NCBI RefSeq assembly: GCF_016097405.1
Contig: NZ_JAEHGD010000001.1
Span: forward strand, 430,900-494,899
DNA length: 64,000 nt
From: a methane-oxidizing endosymbiont of Gigantopelta aegis
GTDB lineage: Bacteria; Pseudomonadota; Gammaproteobacteria; Methylococcales; Methylomonadaceae
Direction of reading: 5' to 3'
Shown here: positions 9,493 to 19,606 of the stretch, in pieces
Layout: every line of letters begins with the position of its first letter
How positions within the stretch are numbered: position 1 is the first letter of the stretch
Notes under the pieces: model-generated
The model's input: the letters and a program-made list of their open reading frames with translations, nothing else
Told to the model about the DNA's origin: nothing
Database searches by the model: none
Translations under genes and position numbers: made by a program

Positions 9493-10113
9493 TTATTGCC
9501 CAAACACATCGGCGCCTTCTGGAACCACAAAATCAAAGATCTTTTCAGGTAATTTTTGATTGATTTTAATATTTAAAAAATAAATACGGGTTAATTGGCC
9601 AAAATTGTCACTGAGTTCCATACCTGCAAGCTTGTCTTTGTGCATGCCAATCAGAATTCTTTTGTAATTACTTTGTTCTGATTTTGGCGTTAACCGGATC
9701 CAGCTCAAGTCTTCATCCACACCCTGCTGTTGCAGTATAAAATTCTGTTCTAGGTTGACCTTGCCGCTGAGTAACAAAGCCGGCGTCGAGCCTAGCGACT
9801 CATCTAATGTCTTTATCGTCACTTGCTCAAGATCAGCATCATAAAACCAGACCTTATCGCCGTTAGCGACAATTTCCTGAACAAAGGGCTGAGTGTAATT
9901 CCAGCGAAACTTGCCCGGACGTTGTAGATAAAACATGCCAGAACTGATCTGCGCCGGATTGCCATGCTCATCCATGCTGACTTGTTTGAAATTGGCTTGC
10001 AAGGTTCGGGTATTGTGCAGAAATTTTTTAAGCTGTTGAATAGGTGTTTGTTCAGCATAACTTACCGAAAGATTTAAAAAAAACAACACTACTAATTTAA
10101 TCATCATTTTCAT
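9493..10113 (-). CDS. lolA: outer-membrane lipoprotein carrier protein LolA
   Basis: Periplasmic chaperone that carries lipoproteins from the LolCDE complex to the outer membrane. A signal peptide is clear (hydrophobic core about residues 4-18, cleavage likely after SYA). The mature protein has the LolA signature of a half-barrel with Arg/Trp/Tyr-rich strands (FKQVSMDEHG, FRWNYTQPF, VWFYDADLEQVT). The 206-aa length is normal. The start overlaps the mrcB stop by 4 bases, indicating coupled translation. Confidence 0.93.
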   Translation of the reverse strand: MKMMIKLVVLFFLNLSVSYAEQTPIQQLKKFLHNTRTLQANFKQVSMDEHGNPAQISSGMFYLQRPGKFRWNYTQPFVQEIVANGDKVWFYDADLEQVTIKTLDESLGSTPALLLSGKVNLEQNFILQQQGVDEDLSWIRLTPKSEQSNYKRILIGMHKDKLAGMELSDNFGQLTRIYFLNIKINQKLPEKIFDFVVPEGADVFGQ

Positions 10114-12458
10114 TGAAAGGTATCCTGTAAAAAATCATTCAGCCAATGTTTGGCCCGGTCTAGCTCGGTTCCAATACAATCGGCGTTTTCTGTAGGCTCT
10201 GAGCCTTTGATAAAAGGAAATTTTTGTGCGCCTTCGCAGCTTTCATCGGCCAGCAATCCCGTTTCCGGATCAATCCACACCCAGACCACATTATCCGGCG
10301 GGATTAAATTGACCGGCTGCGAGGTGATTTGTCGCATTAGCCGAATCCAGATCTGCAAAGCACCACTGGCGCCGGTCAGACCAGATGGCTTGTTATCGTC
10401 ACGACCAACCCAGACAACCGAAAGATAATCGCCACTAAAGCCTGCAAACCAGCTATCACGCAAGCCATTGGTGGTACCAGTTTTTCCGGCTAAACCCAAT
10501 GTTTCGGGTAAATATAAATAGGCCGATCGCGCTGTGCCTTCCCTGACGACCTCCTGCAGAATCGTATTGGTCAAATACATGGCCGCAGAATCTACCGTTT
10601 GCCGAATGGTAAATGGATAACTTTGCAATCGTTCTCCCTGTTGTGAAATCACGGCCCGAATTGAACGTAATGGGGTTGCAAAGCCATCACCTGCAAAAGT
10701 TTGGTACATTTGCGTCACATCCAGTGGCGTCAATGGTGTCGCACCCAGCAATAATGACGGATACAGTTTAACTTCACGCTTAACGCCCAAACGACGCAAG
10801 GTTTTGGCAATCCGAGCAATGCCAATATCCATACCAACATGGACGGTCGCCAGATTATAGGAATGGCTGAGCGCTGTATGTAATGGGACGTCACCATGTT
10901 CAATATTGTCATAATTTTTAGGTGTCCAGTTTTTACCTTTTGGTCCCTTAACGGTAATCGCTGTATCACTAACCGGGGTGATGACAGTATAACGCTCTGG
11001 ATATTCCAGCGCCGTCAGATAAATCGCCGGTTTCATCAGAGAGCCAATCGGCCGCAACGCATCGAGCGCACGATTGAATCCTGCAGCCGAGGCATGACGG
11101 CTACCCACCAGCGCTACAATTTCGCCATTTTCCCGTCGCGTGACGATAGCAGCAGATTCCAGTTTTTTAACCCGAGGGCGTTTTTCAAGCTGCTTTAATT
11201 TAGTGCTGACTGTTTTTTGTAAAATATCCTGCGTTTGCACATCCAGCGTAGTAAAAATTCTCAAGCCTTCAGAGGTCAGATCGCTTTCCTTATATTCCTG
11301 TCGAAGCTGTCGTTTGACCAGATCGATAAATGCCGGATAGCGGTTAGAGGGTCGATGCACCCTGGAAACCACATTCAATTTTTTTGACTGTGCCGCTAAC
11401 ATTTGCTTTTTGGTGATGTAGCCCTGTCGATGCATTTCACTCAACACCAGATTACGACGTTTGATCGCGCGTTCGGGATAACGTCGAGGATCGTAATAAG
11501 ATGGGCCTCTAACCAGCGCCACCAGGGTTGCAATTTGATCCAATGACAAAGTTTGTAACGGCCGTCCAAAATAAAATTCACTGGCCAGGCCAAAGCCATG
11601 CACCGAACTAGCGCCATCTTGCCCTAAGTAAATTTCGTTTAAATAGGCTTCGAGGATATCGTCTTTTTCAAACCGGTATTCAAGAATCAATGCCATCAAG
11701 GCTTCATTGATCTTTCGCCATAAACTTCTTTCCGGTGTCAGATAAAAGTTTTTCACCAGTTGTTGCGTTATCGTGCTGCCGCCTTGCACAAAAGCACCTG
11801 CCCGAATATTGGCCCACATCGCACGTGCAATCGACTTCAGTGACACACCATAGTGTTGATAAAAATTCCGATCTTCGGTAGACAGCAAAGCTTGAATTAA
11901 ATAATCAGGTGTGTTTTCCAGTTTGATCAGAATACGGTCTTCTTTTCGGGTTGGATAAAAGCTGCCGATCTGTACCGGTTCCATCCGCACAATGGCTAAT
12001 GTTCCACGCGTTTTAAGGTCGGTAATATTTTTAACCCTATCCGACTGAAAGGTGATCTTGATTTTTTTACTGTCTTCCAGCACATCCCAAAACTGAAACC
12101 GGCGGGTTTTCAGATAAAAGCTGCTGCCCTTACGGTAATAACTGCCTGGCGTCGATAAATGATAATCGCGTCGATAGTTCAGCCGAGACAGCAAGTCTTC
12201 AAATTGCTGGTGCTTTAATGGAAAGCCTGTGAAAAATTCGACAGGATTGGCGTAAACATAGGCCGGCAGTGCCCAGCGTTTACCGGCAAATTGATGTCTG
12301 ACGGTATAGTCTAAATAACCAAGATAACTAAAAAAAACAAAACAAAACAAAACCGTAGTGAGTACTAGCGCTTTTTTCCACCATTTCATTTTGACTGGTT
12401 TTTTCGTACGCCTTTTTTTCTGTGGGGTTTGCTTATTAGATTTTGTTTTTTTAGCCAT
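10110..12458 (-). CDS. mrcB: penicillin-binding protein 1B
   Basis: Bifunctional peptidoglycan synthase at the inner membrane. In order: a very basic cytoplasmic tail (residues 1-28), one transmembrane segment (about 30-50), a UB2H-like region that in this family binds the LpoB activator, a GT51 glycosyltransferase domain with LSTEDRNFYQHYGVS near residue 190, and a transpeptidase domain. The transpeptidase motifs are SLMK (active Ser near 473), SYN near 531 and KTGTT near 658. The 782-aa length fits PBP1B. lolA overlaps its stop by 4 bases. Confidence 0.94.
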   Translation of the reverse strand: MAKKTKSNKQTPQKKRRTKKPVKMKWWKKALVLTTVLFCFVFFSYLGYLDYTVRHQFAGKRWALPAYVYANPVEFFTGFPLKHQQFEDLLSRLNYRRDYHLSTPGSYYRKGSSFYLKTRRFQFWDVLEDSKKIKITFQSDRVKNITDLKTRGTLAIVRMEPVQIGSFYPTRKEDRILIKLENTPDYLIQALLSTEDRNFYQHYGVSLKSIARAMWANIRAGAFVQGGSTITQQLVKNFYLTPERSLWRKINEALMALILEYRFEKDDILEAYLNEIYLGQDGASSVHGFGLASEFYFGRPLQTLSLDQIATLVALVRGPSYYDPRRYPERAIKRRNLVLSEMHRQGYITKKQMLAAQSKKLNVVSRVHRPSNRYPAFIDLVKRQLRQEYKESDLTSEGLRIFTTLDVQTQDILQKTVSTKLKQLEKRPRVKKLESAAIVTRRENGEIVALVGSRHASAAGFNRALDALRPIGSLMKPAIYLTALEYPERYTVITPVSDTAITVKGPKGKNWTPKNYDNIEHGDVPLHTALSHSYNLATVHVGMDIGIARIAKTLRRLGVKREVKLYPSLLLGATPLTPLDVTQMYQTFAGDGFATPLRSIRAVISQQGERLQSYPFTIRQTVDSAAMYLTNTILQEVVREGTARSAYLYLPETLGLAGKTGTTNGLRDSWFAGFSGDYLSVVWVGRDDNKPSGLTGASGALQIWIRLMRQITSQPVNLIPPDNVVWVWIDPETGLLADESCEGAQKFPFIKGSEPTENADCIGTELDRAKHWLNDFLQDTFQ

Positions 12459-12620
12459 GTCAGGTTAAAACGTGGTGTAAGGCTCAAGAACAGCGTGAGG
12501 ATTGTCGCTATTTTATAACGGATTGGTTTTGATTACCGGCATTTATGAAAAGCGGAACCACTAAAATTGAAAGATTATAATAAGGTCGGATTAATCTCGC
12601 CTGAACATGCTGTTTATCAT

Positions 12621-15600
12621 TCAAATCGTGCAGTCAGTACCCTCCTGTGCTTTTTTTACCTCATGGTGACAATAAAATTCAGTAAATATATCAGCCGACA
12701 TCGGTTTGCCAAAATAATAGCCCTGACAGGCATAACAACCGATTTGATTGAGCATCTGGTATTGCTCCAGCGTTTCCACCCCTTCGGCTAGCGTTGTAAG
12801 CCCTAGCGCGCTCGCTAAATCAACAATAGCTTTAACAATCGCCGCATCATCGGAATCATGCGCCATATCCATTACAAACGAGCGATCAATCTTTAACAAA
12901 TCAACATTGAAGGATTTTAAGCGACTCAAAGAGGAATAATCGGTACCAAAGTCATCAATGGCCAACCTGAACCCGGCTTCCCGCAAACGAGCCAAGGCCG
13001 CTTCAATATGCTGCGGATACTGCGCCAACCCACCTTCTGTGATTTCCAGTTCCAGGCGATGGTTAGGTACACCTGTCATTTTGCAAACATTGATAATATC
13101 ATCGACAAATTCTTCTTTAATGATTTGATGAATGGAGACATTCAACGCCACATAGTTCAGAATAACCTGTTTTTCCTGATCCCATCGTTTGATTTGCTTG
13201 CAAACCTGCTCGGCCACCCATAGCCCAATATCATAGATCAAGCCAATTTCTTCCGCTAAGCTGATAAATTCAAGTGGCGAAACGCGCCCTAATTTAGGGT
13301 TGCTCCAGCGTATTAACGCTTCAGCGCTAGTAATTTCCTGGTCGCCTGTTATTTGAGGTTGAAACACGAGCGAAAATTGATTTCGGCTTAAGGCCATTTT
13401 CAACTCGTGAATCATTTCTACACGTTTTTTAACCATCGACCCCATATCATCTGAAAAAACACAATATTGATTGCGACCGGCATTTTTAGCCTGATACATT
13501 GCGGTATCGGCACGTTGAATCAATTCGCTAAAGTCTTGAGCATGATCGGGATAAAGGACAATACCAATACTGGCACCACCATAAAATATCTGACCATCAA
13601 AATCATGGGCTAACGATAATTGATAAAGGATGTCTTTGGCTATTTTTTGGCACACCTTCTCAGGTGTTAATAAAATACCTGCTTTTAATTCTGGCAAAAT
13701 CACGACAAACTCATCGCCACCCAAGCGTGCCAAGGTGTCGGTTTGCCTTAAACAGGTCGTAATACGCTTGGCCACAGTTTTGAGTAGTTCATCACCGGCC
13801 TGATGCCCGAGGGTATCATTGACTTCTTTAAATCGATCCAAATCGATGAATAACAAACCTGTCTTCGTCTGATTTCTGTCGGCACTTTTTAAGGCTTGTT
13901 TCATGCGATCATAAAATAATGCACGATTTGGCAATCCTGTCAGCTCGTCATAAAATGCCAATGCATGAATACGCTCTTCGGCTTGTTTATGCTCGGTGAT
14001 ATCAGCAAAGGCGGACACATAATATTGAATGGTTTGTTGATGATCACGAACTGCCGTAATACTTAGCCATTCGACAAATTCTTCGCCATTTTTGCGTCGG
14101 TTCCAAACCTCACCTTGCCATTGATTGTGCTTCTCAAGGTGTTTCTGAATGGCGACAAAATCTACGCTGTGCTCTTTTGGTTGAAGAAACTCGGGGGTTT
14201 TTCCCAACACTTCGTCAACTTGATAGCCCGTTATTTTGCTAAACATTGGGTTGACATTGAGAATTCTGTGTTGCCTATCGGTGATCATCAAACAGTTCAG
14301 ATTGTATTCAAACACCTTTTCGGCCAGATTTAAGGCATCTAAAGCCGTTTTTAGCGCGATTTGTTCTGAAATAGTGGCCGCAATAGCCTGTAAAGTATTT
14401 TGTTCAAATGCCGATAGCTTCGATTTAGGCGATAAATACAAACACAACACCCCAATCACCTGCTCTTCTGCCTCTAACGGTAACGCAAAAATGCTCTGTC
14501 CAGTACATTGACTCAATTCGGAAAAGGGTGATTCTGCTAATTCAGGAATATAAACAGCCGTTTTTTGTTGCGCCGCCTGTCCGCAATAGCATTTATCGAA
14601 GGCAACTTCTTGGCAATATTTTTTAACATCCTCGGCATGAAAATGGGTCTCTAAACGCAACACATCCTTGTTTTTGTCCTTTAAAAACAATGCGCCTTTC
14701 GGCTCTAGCTTCAACCAGGACAACGAGAAAATCTCTTGCAAGATCTGCTCAAACCACTCACCCATATCCATCTCATGCACGGGTAATTTAAGAATCGCAT
14801 TGTTGACACGCTGAACGTCCAGGTTTTTTTCTAGCTGTTGATGACTTTCTCTTAAGGCACGTGATATCTCATTCATTTGCCAGGCGATAGGCGATACAAA
14901 CAAAGTTAGCAAGGTTACATCCCAAAAGGCTTCCATTTCAGGTGTGGCATTCTGTCCTAACAGGACAGGCAACAACATCATGATGGTGGATTCAGATAGC
15001 ACAACAATCAACAATACTTTCCATATTTGGATCGTAGTACCTTGCAAGCCTACAAACAATGACATCATCAAGACTAACAATGTCGCGCTGACAATGGCGT
15101 AAACCAAAACATGGCCACTCAATCCCCCTTCTAATGCAGCTAATGAAACGCTTTCAACAGAAAAACGCGCGGCTGCCATAGCCGTATAATGCATGGCACT
15201 GACGGCGAAGCCTAACACTATGCCGCCAAGCACTAAAAAGCCAAGCTTTTTAATTTTACTTTTTTCCCAGGCTTCCATAATCAGCAAGCCACAATAAGAA
15301 GCGGAGAATGCAATAAGCAGCGATAACCCAAACAGAAGATTGTCATATTCGATTGCCGGTTGCATGCGTAACGAAGCCATGCCGGTATAGTGCATACCAG
15401 CGACGGCAATACTCAAAATGCCGGCAACTACAAATCGCCTCCTCGTATTCAAGCGTCGCCAGCCAATCATAATCATGGCGGGAATAGCGCCGGCAAGCGC
15501 CATTAAATACGAATAGCCGGTAATTGACTTATCGTAAGCAATCGGTATGGGCATTTTACAGGCCAACATGCCGATAAAATGCATCGACCAGACACCGGTC

Positions 15601-15752
15601 GCAAAGGCGATACCGGATGCAACACAGCGAATATAACGACGGCGCTTATCTAATTGCCATAAATTATCAAGCATATAAAGTGCAACGCCCGAACTGAACA
15701 TCGCAATCAGAACAGAGAGGACGACAATAGAAATTTGATAATCAGGCTTCAT
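12621..15752 (-). CDS. MHYT-GAF-PAS-GGDEF-EAL cyclic-di-GMP signalling protein
   Basis: Large membrane-bound c-di-GMP enzyme. The N-terminus is a seven-helix MHYT sensor with the repeated SMHFIGM, GMHYTGM and AMHYTAM motifs, a domain proposed to bind metal and sense oxygen, CO or NO. A GAF domain (about residues 330-470), a PAS domain with PAC tail (about 490-610), a GGDEF domain (GGDEF intact near 679) and an EAL domain (EALIRW intact near 812) follow. Both output motifs are canonical, so cyclase and phosphodiesterase activity are both possible. I start at 15752 because the MHYT helix begins immediately after it. An upstream in-frame ATG at 15794 would add 14 residues. Confidence 0.9.
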   Translation of the reverse strand: MKPDYQISIVVLSVLIAMFSSGVALYMLDNLWQLDKRRRYIRCVASGIAFATGVWSMHFIGMLACKMPIPIAYDKSITGYSYLMALAGAIPAMIMIGWRRLNTRRRFVVAGILSIAVAGMHYTGMASLRMQPAIEYDNLLFGLSLLIAFSASYCGLLIMEAWEKSKIKKLGFLVLGGIVLGFAVSAMHYTAMAAARFSVESVSLAALEGGLSGHVLVYAIVSATLLVLMMSLFVGLQGTTIQIWKVLLIVVLSESTIMMLLPVLLGQNATPEMEAFWDVTLLTLFVSPIAWQMNEISRALRESHQQLEKNLDVQRVNNAILKLPVHEMDMGEWFEQILQEIFSLSWLKLEPKGALFLKDKNKDVLRLETHFHAEDVKKYCQEVAFDKCYCGQAAQQKTAVYIPELAESPFSELSQCTGQSIFALPLEAEEQVIGVLCLYLSPKSKLSAFEQNTLQAIAATISEQIALKTALDALNLAEKVFEYNLNCLMITDRQHRILNVNPMFSKITGYQVDEVLGKTPEFLQPKEHSVDFVAIQKHLEKHNQWQGEVWNRRKNGEEFVEWLSITAVRDHQQTIQYYVSAFADITEHKQAEERIHALAFYDELTGLPNRALFYDRMKQALKSADRNQTKTGLLFIDLDRFKEVNDTLGHQAGDELLKTVAKRITTCLRQTDTLARLGGDEFVVILPELKAGILLTPEKVCQKIAKDILYQLSLAHDFDGQIFYGGASIGIVLYPDHAQDFSELIQRADTAMYQAKNAGRNQYCVFSDDMGSMVKKRVEMIHELKMALSRNQFSLVFQPQITGDQEITSAEALIRWSNPKLGRVSPLEFISLAEEIGLIYDIGLWVAEQVCKQIKRWDQEKQVILNYVALNVSIHQIIKEEFVDDIINVCKMTGVPNHRLELEITEGGLAQYPQHIEAALARLREAGFRLAIDDFGTDYSSLSRLKSFNVDLLKIDRSFVMDMAHDSDDAAIVKAIVDLASALGLTTLAEGVETLEQYQMLNQIGCYACQGYYFGKPMSADIFTEFYCHHEVKKAQEGTDCTI

Positions 15753-15821
15753 AAAAATACTTACATCGCTTTTAGAAAAACACTTCAGGTGCATTTTTCA
15801 GTATAGCTGAAAAAGAAACTG

Positions 15822-16406
15822 TTATGCTTTTATTTGGTTTGACAGGGCTGTATGTCGAAAACAACGAATTAAATGATCATTGACCCGTCCTGTCGCTTGC
15901 ATAAAGGCATAGCAAATAACCGGCCCTACAAACTTGAATCCATGTTGTTTTAGATCATGACTTAATTGACGGGAAATAGCGGTTTCAGAGGGGACTTGTT
16001 CAGGGACTTGCCAGTGGTTTTGAATCACCTCACCGTCGGTAAAATGCCACAGATAATCATTGAAACTATCCACCTTCTCCAGTAAATTGAGATAGGCCCG
16101 AGCGTTTTGGATGATAGCCTGCGTTTTCAGGCGATTACGGATCAGCGCTGGATTTTGGAGTAATTCGGCCTGTTTTTTCTCATCATAACGGGCAATTTTT
16201 TCGGCATTAAAGCCATCGAGGGCACAGCGATAGGTATCCCGTTTTTGCAGAATGGTTCGCCAGCTTAAACCGGCCTGCAGCCCTTCCAGCAGTAAAAACT
16301 CAAACAACCGAGCGTCATCATGCAACGGCACACCCCATTCCTGGTCATGATAATGTTCCTCAAGCGTTGATTGCAGTGCCCAAGGACATTTCTGCTGGGT
16401 GTTCAC
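15822..16406 (-). CDS. tag: DNA-3-methyladenine glycosylase I
   Basis: Base-excision repair enzyme that removes 3-methyladenine from alkylated DNA. The zinc-snap ligands of the Tag family are visible: Cys7 and His20 at the N-terminus, and the HxxxC pair in NDHLIRCF near the C-terminus. The fingerprint YHDQEWGVP also matches. The likely start is a GTG directly abutting the stop of the upstream yajD-like gene. The length of 194 aa is typical. Confidence 0.92.
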   Translation of the reverse strand: MNTQQKCPWALQSTLEEHYHDQEWGVPLHDDARLFEFLLLEGLQAGLSWRTILQKRDTYRCALDGFNAEKIARYDEKKQAELLQNPALIRNRLKTQAIIQNARAYLNLLEKVDSFNDYLWHFTDGEVIQNHWQVPEQVPSETAISRQLSHDLKQHGFKFVGPVICYAFMQATGRVNDHLIRCFRHTALSNQIKA

Positions 16407-16760
16407 TTATTTCATCATATCCTTCAGATTAGCGAAGGGATTGAAGGTTGCCTCATTATCCGATTTATTTGCAGAATCATTGCCGCCATAACGAATTTGA
16501 TGTTCATAGCGCTGATGCTCGTTATCATGGCAATATAAACACAACAGCTCCCAGTTACTGCCGTCCAGGGGATTGTTATCATGGTTATGGTCTTTATGAT
16601 GTACCGTTAATTCCGATAAATTTTTATGATTAAATTCGCGAGCGCAACGACCACAAATCCACGGAAATAATTTTAAGGCCCGCTCACGATAGCCTTGCTC
16701 TCGCTCTTCTTTATACCGCCGTGCTTCAGCAATCAGTTTTTCAGTTTTAGATTGAGTCAT
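16407..16760 (-). CDS. yajD: YajD-family HNH nuclease
   Basis: Small HNH endonuclease-like protein (117 aa) with two CxxC zinc pairs (CGRC and CLYC) around an HNH core: VHHKDHNHDNNPLDGSN followed by LLCLYCHDNEHQRYEH. E. coli YajD has the same layout, but its biological function is not established. I start at the ATG at 16760, which has a strong AGGAGG five bases upstream; the open frame continues to a GTG at 16766. The ribosome-binding site lies within the last codons of the gspD remnant, so the gene was probably the tail of the secretion operon, followed by tag. Confidence 0.85.
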   Translation of the reverse strand: MTQSKTEKLIAEARRYKEEREQGYRERALKLFPWICGRCAREFNHKNLSELTVHHKDHNHDNNPLDGSNWELLCLYCHDNEHQRYEHQIRYGGNDSANKSDNEATFNPFANLKDMMK

Positions 16761-17699
16761 TTTCACCTCCTGTCATTTCGGGTTTGGTATAAATTCCGGT
16801 CAGCTTGCGCTGAAATTCATTGGTAATCAAACGCGCATTTTGCCTGTCTCTGACTACGCGTGGAGTTATCAGAATAACCAGTTCGGTACGTTCTTTATTT
16901 TTAGTCGTTTCCCCAAATAGAGGGCCTATCAAAGGTAATTTATGCAGCCAGGGAATACCGCTTTTATCATTCGTATTTTTTCACTGATCAAACCACCTAA
17001 GACGATGGTTTGTCCACTTTGTACCGCCACCGAGCTTTTAATCTGGCGTTGCTGAAATGATGGCGAATTGATGCCACCGGTAGTCGTTGAAATCACATCA
17101 TCCGCTTTTGGTCAATGTCCATAATCACTAAGCCATTGGCATTCACACGCGGCTTGATGGTTAAGGTAATGCCGGTATCGCGCATTTGAATCGTATTGGT
17201 AACCACGGTGCCCGTGTTGGTCGTGGAATTGGTATTGGTCGATTGTGACGATAAAATGGGAACTTGCTTGCCCACCTGAATCGAGGCTTCCTGATTGTTC
17301 AACACCATTAGCGAAGGTGCTGAAATGACATTGGTTTTGTTATCGCTGGCATTAGCTTCCAGCACGGCGCGGATATCGCCGGAATTGCTGACAAAAGCAT
17401 AACCAAAACCACCGGTTGCCGCACCTACAGCGATATCGGAGGCTGTTTGAGCTAAATTGAATCCACCCGAGCTGGCTGCATGTTGACCACCATTTTGATG
17501 TTGCAAGAACCACTTGATGCCATATTTTAATTTATCGCTGAGCGTCACTTCGACAATCGTTGCATCAATTAAAACTTGTAATGGCATAACATCCAGTTTT
17601 TTTATGATGCGGTGCACCACTGCATAATCCTGCGCACTGGCAACGACAATCAGCGCATTATTCGGCTCATCAGGAATAATTTTAACCTCACCGATATTA

Positions 17700-18412
17700 G
17701 GGGCTGTTGCCATTTCACATAGGTAACCATAAAAGGCGCAAGCCAGAGCGATAGAGCCTTCAAAATTTCGTTTGAGTTTGTCATATCGCGTGGCGATCGC
17801 TCTGAAATGCTTAAGTCTTGCAAACACATTTTCAACGAGATGGCGATATTTGTAGAGACACCAATCCATTTCATCATTTCCCCGAGTTGAATTCTTTTTC
17901 TTGGCGCCTGTCACTGAGAAATGAATAGGAAGACCACAGGCATCAACGGCCATATGAATTTTACTGGTGTTCCCGGCGACAGATTTCCCTATCGCTGTTT
18001 CTTGTTCACAGGCCGCACCACTACTATGCTGATGTGCTTTCACAATACTCCCATCAATAAATTCCCATTCCAGGTCTGGATCAACAACCAAGGCGTTAAA
18101 AATACCCATCAGTTTTTCTTTACGAGACCAGTCATTGAATCGTTTATATACCGCATTCCAATTACCAAAAGCCGTGGGTAAATCTCTCCAGGGACAACCT
18201 ACTCGCAAGCGATAAAAAATACCTTCGACTGTTTTTCGAAGACAAGGTTTGTCATAAATTCCCATTTTCAACATAATTATCTTCAGTTTCTCCCAAAGTT
18301 CATCCGTAAGCATTTGTCGGGGCATAGTTTGCTTGTTTTTGAGTCAAAATAAACAATCTATGTGGCGGAGTTATTGAATTTCAAGGGGGATTTTCAAAAC
18401 GGCAACAGCCCC
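17700..18412 (-). mobile_element. IS5-family insertion sequence copy 1, inside gspD
   Basis: A 713-bp element with terminal inverted repeats GGGGCTGTTGCC at both ends, flanked by a TA duplication (17698-17699 and 18413-18414). A TA duplication and a single IS5-type transposase fit the IS427-like part of the IS5 family. Compared with copy 2 at 24.7 kb it lacks about 138 bases internally (near 17905), including the codons for the second catalytic aspartate. It is therefore a non-autonomous deletion derivative. Confidence 0.85.
17704..18325 (-). pseudogene. IS5-family transposase, internally deleted (copy 1)
   Basis: The reading frame starts MPRQMLTDELWEKL and matches copy 2 through the first catalytic aspartate (FIDGS). 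It then jumps from SVTG straight to KKKNSTRG, losing 46 residues that hold the second aspartate (ADRGYDSE in copy 2). The glutamate motif RHLVENVFARLK remains. Near the C-terminus a one-base difference in an A run sends the frame through the IS end into gspD, producing an artificial 410-codon chimera. It is inactive as a transposase. Confidence 0.82.
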
Positions 18413-19606
18413 TATTTAAATTGACCTTTTTTCGTGCTGTTATCGTCGTTTTTTGGTCTGTCTTATTGGTAATCTGAATCATTTTACGACCAGATGCAAT
18501 ACTAGCTGCCTGTTTACGGTTGTTACCTATCTGGCTGAAAATATCATTCAGCGTTTCTGCTAGTTTGGTCGCATCAGCATGTTGTACCCGATAAACATTT
18601 ACACCGCCGCCTGAAGTAACATTGGCACGATCCAGCCTTAGAACCCAACGTTTAATTTGCTGTAACAAAGCAGCCTTAGGCGTAATCGCCAATACCGCAT
18701 TCATGCGTTCGATGGGAATAAACTGAATGAAACGCTGGCCTTCCTGATGATTAAAAACCTGTTCTAACTCTTGAATCATTTTATCGGCATCAACGCTGCG
18801 CAATGGAAACAAGCCAAAGGATCGCCCTTTCAGGGTATCGACATCAAAACTCTGCGCCATTTCCATTACTCGCGCTAGCTCGTTTGCGGTTCCAGCCGCT
18901 AAAATAATATTGCGGTAACCATCCACATGCAGAATGGTCTTATCCTGCAATAGCGGTTTGATGATGTCAGCCAGTGATTCAGCCGCCACATTGCGCACTG
19001 GAATAATACGCACTTGATAACCTGCCGGTAATTTTTTGTTAAAGCGGTTATAGGCGTTAAATGCACTATTTCCCAAAGCCTCTGATTTAGGTTGAATCTG
19101 ATACACCCCATCCTGAAAAATCAATGCGGCATTATTGATGTCGAGCAGCATTTCAAGGGTCGGCAATAACTCCTCACGGGTCAAGGGTTTTGTCGTCTGT
19201 AAGGTCACACTGCCAGCAACTTTAGGACTCAACACATAATTTTCGTGCAAAATATCGCTCAGGATAACCTTACTGACTTCCCCTAAATCGGCATCATCAA
19301 AATTTAAATTAAATTCATCAGATGCTGCAACGACAGAAGGTTTCGCAGCTCTAGTTGGTTGTCTGAAGAAACGTCCATTCCCGGGATATAACTCGGCTTG
19401 CAAAACGTTCTGTTGTTTGCTTTCGCTGATGTCATTGCGCAATGATTGCAATGCATTAGTATCTTCCTGGGGGTTACCTTCTGCTTCGGCCTCAAGCGGT
19501 TGCAAAGGTATTTTATGATGTAATTCCGGGCCGAGTAATTCACAACCGGATAAAAATAGGGCTAACGCAAAATAAGAGTGACAGATTTTCATAAAGTTTG
19601 ACGTTT

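Larger units (their letters stand above)
16747..19592 (-). pseudogene. gspD: type II secretion secretin GspD, broken by an IS and two frameshifts
   Basis: GspD forms the outer-membrane secretin ring of the type II system. The N-terminal half (18413-19592) starts with a lipoprotein signal (LFLSGC), as in XpsD, and carries the N0/N1/N2 periplasmic repeats. An IS5-family element interrupts it at 17700-18412. Removing the element and one TA copy restores the frame exactly (VNLN then IGEVKIIPDEPNNALI). The secretin core continues to VIMDIDQ, then shifts frame near 17106 (one A missing from an A run). It resumes as ADDVISTTTGGINSP, shifts again near 16971 (one base missing in CGAATG), and ends with IGPLFGETTKNKERTELVILITPRVV. 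As sequenced no full secretin can be made. Confidence 0.88.

Noticed and set aside
12567..13223. Plus-strand open frames across the MHYT-GGDEF-EAL gene end
   Set aside because: They are antisense shadows of a well-supported gene and have no family features.
17093..18325. A 410-codon open frame joining a transposase to secretin sequence
   Set aside because: It is not a real fusion. The frame runs out of the IS through a one-base difference near the element's left end into gspD. The IS boundaries, TA duplications and the restored gspD frame explain it fully.
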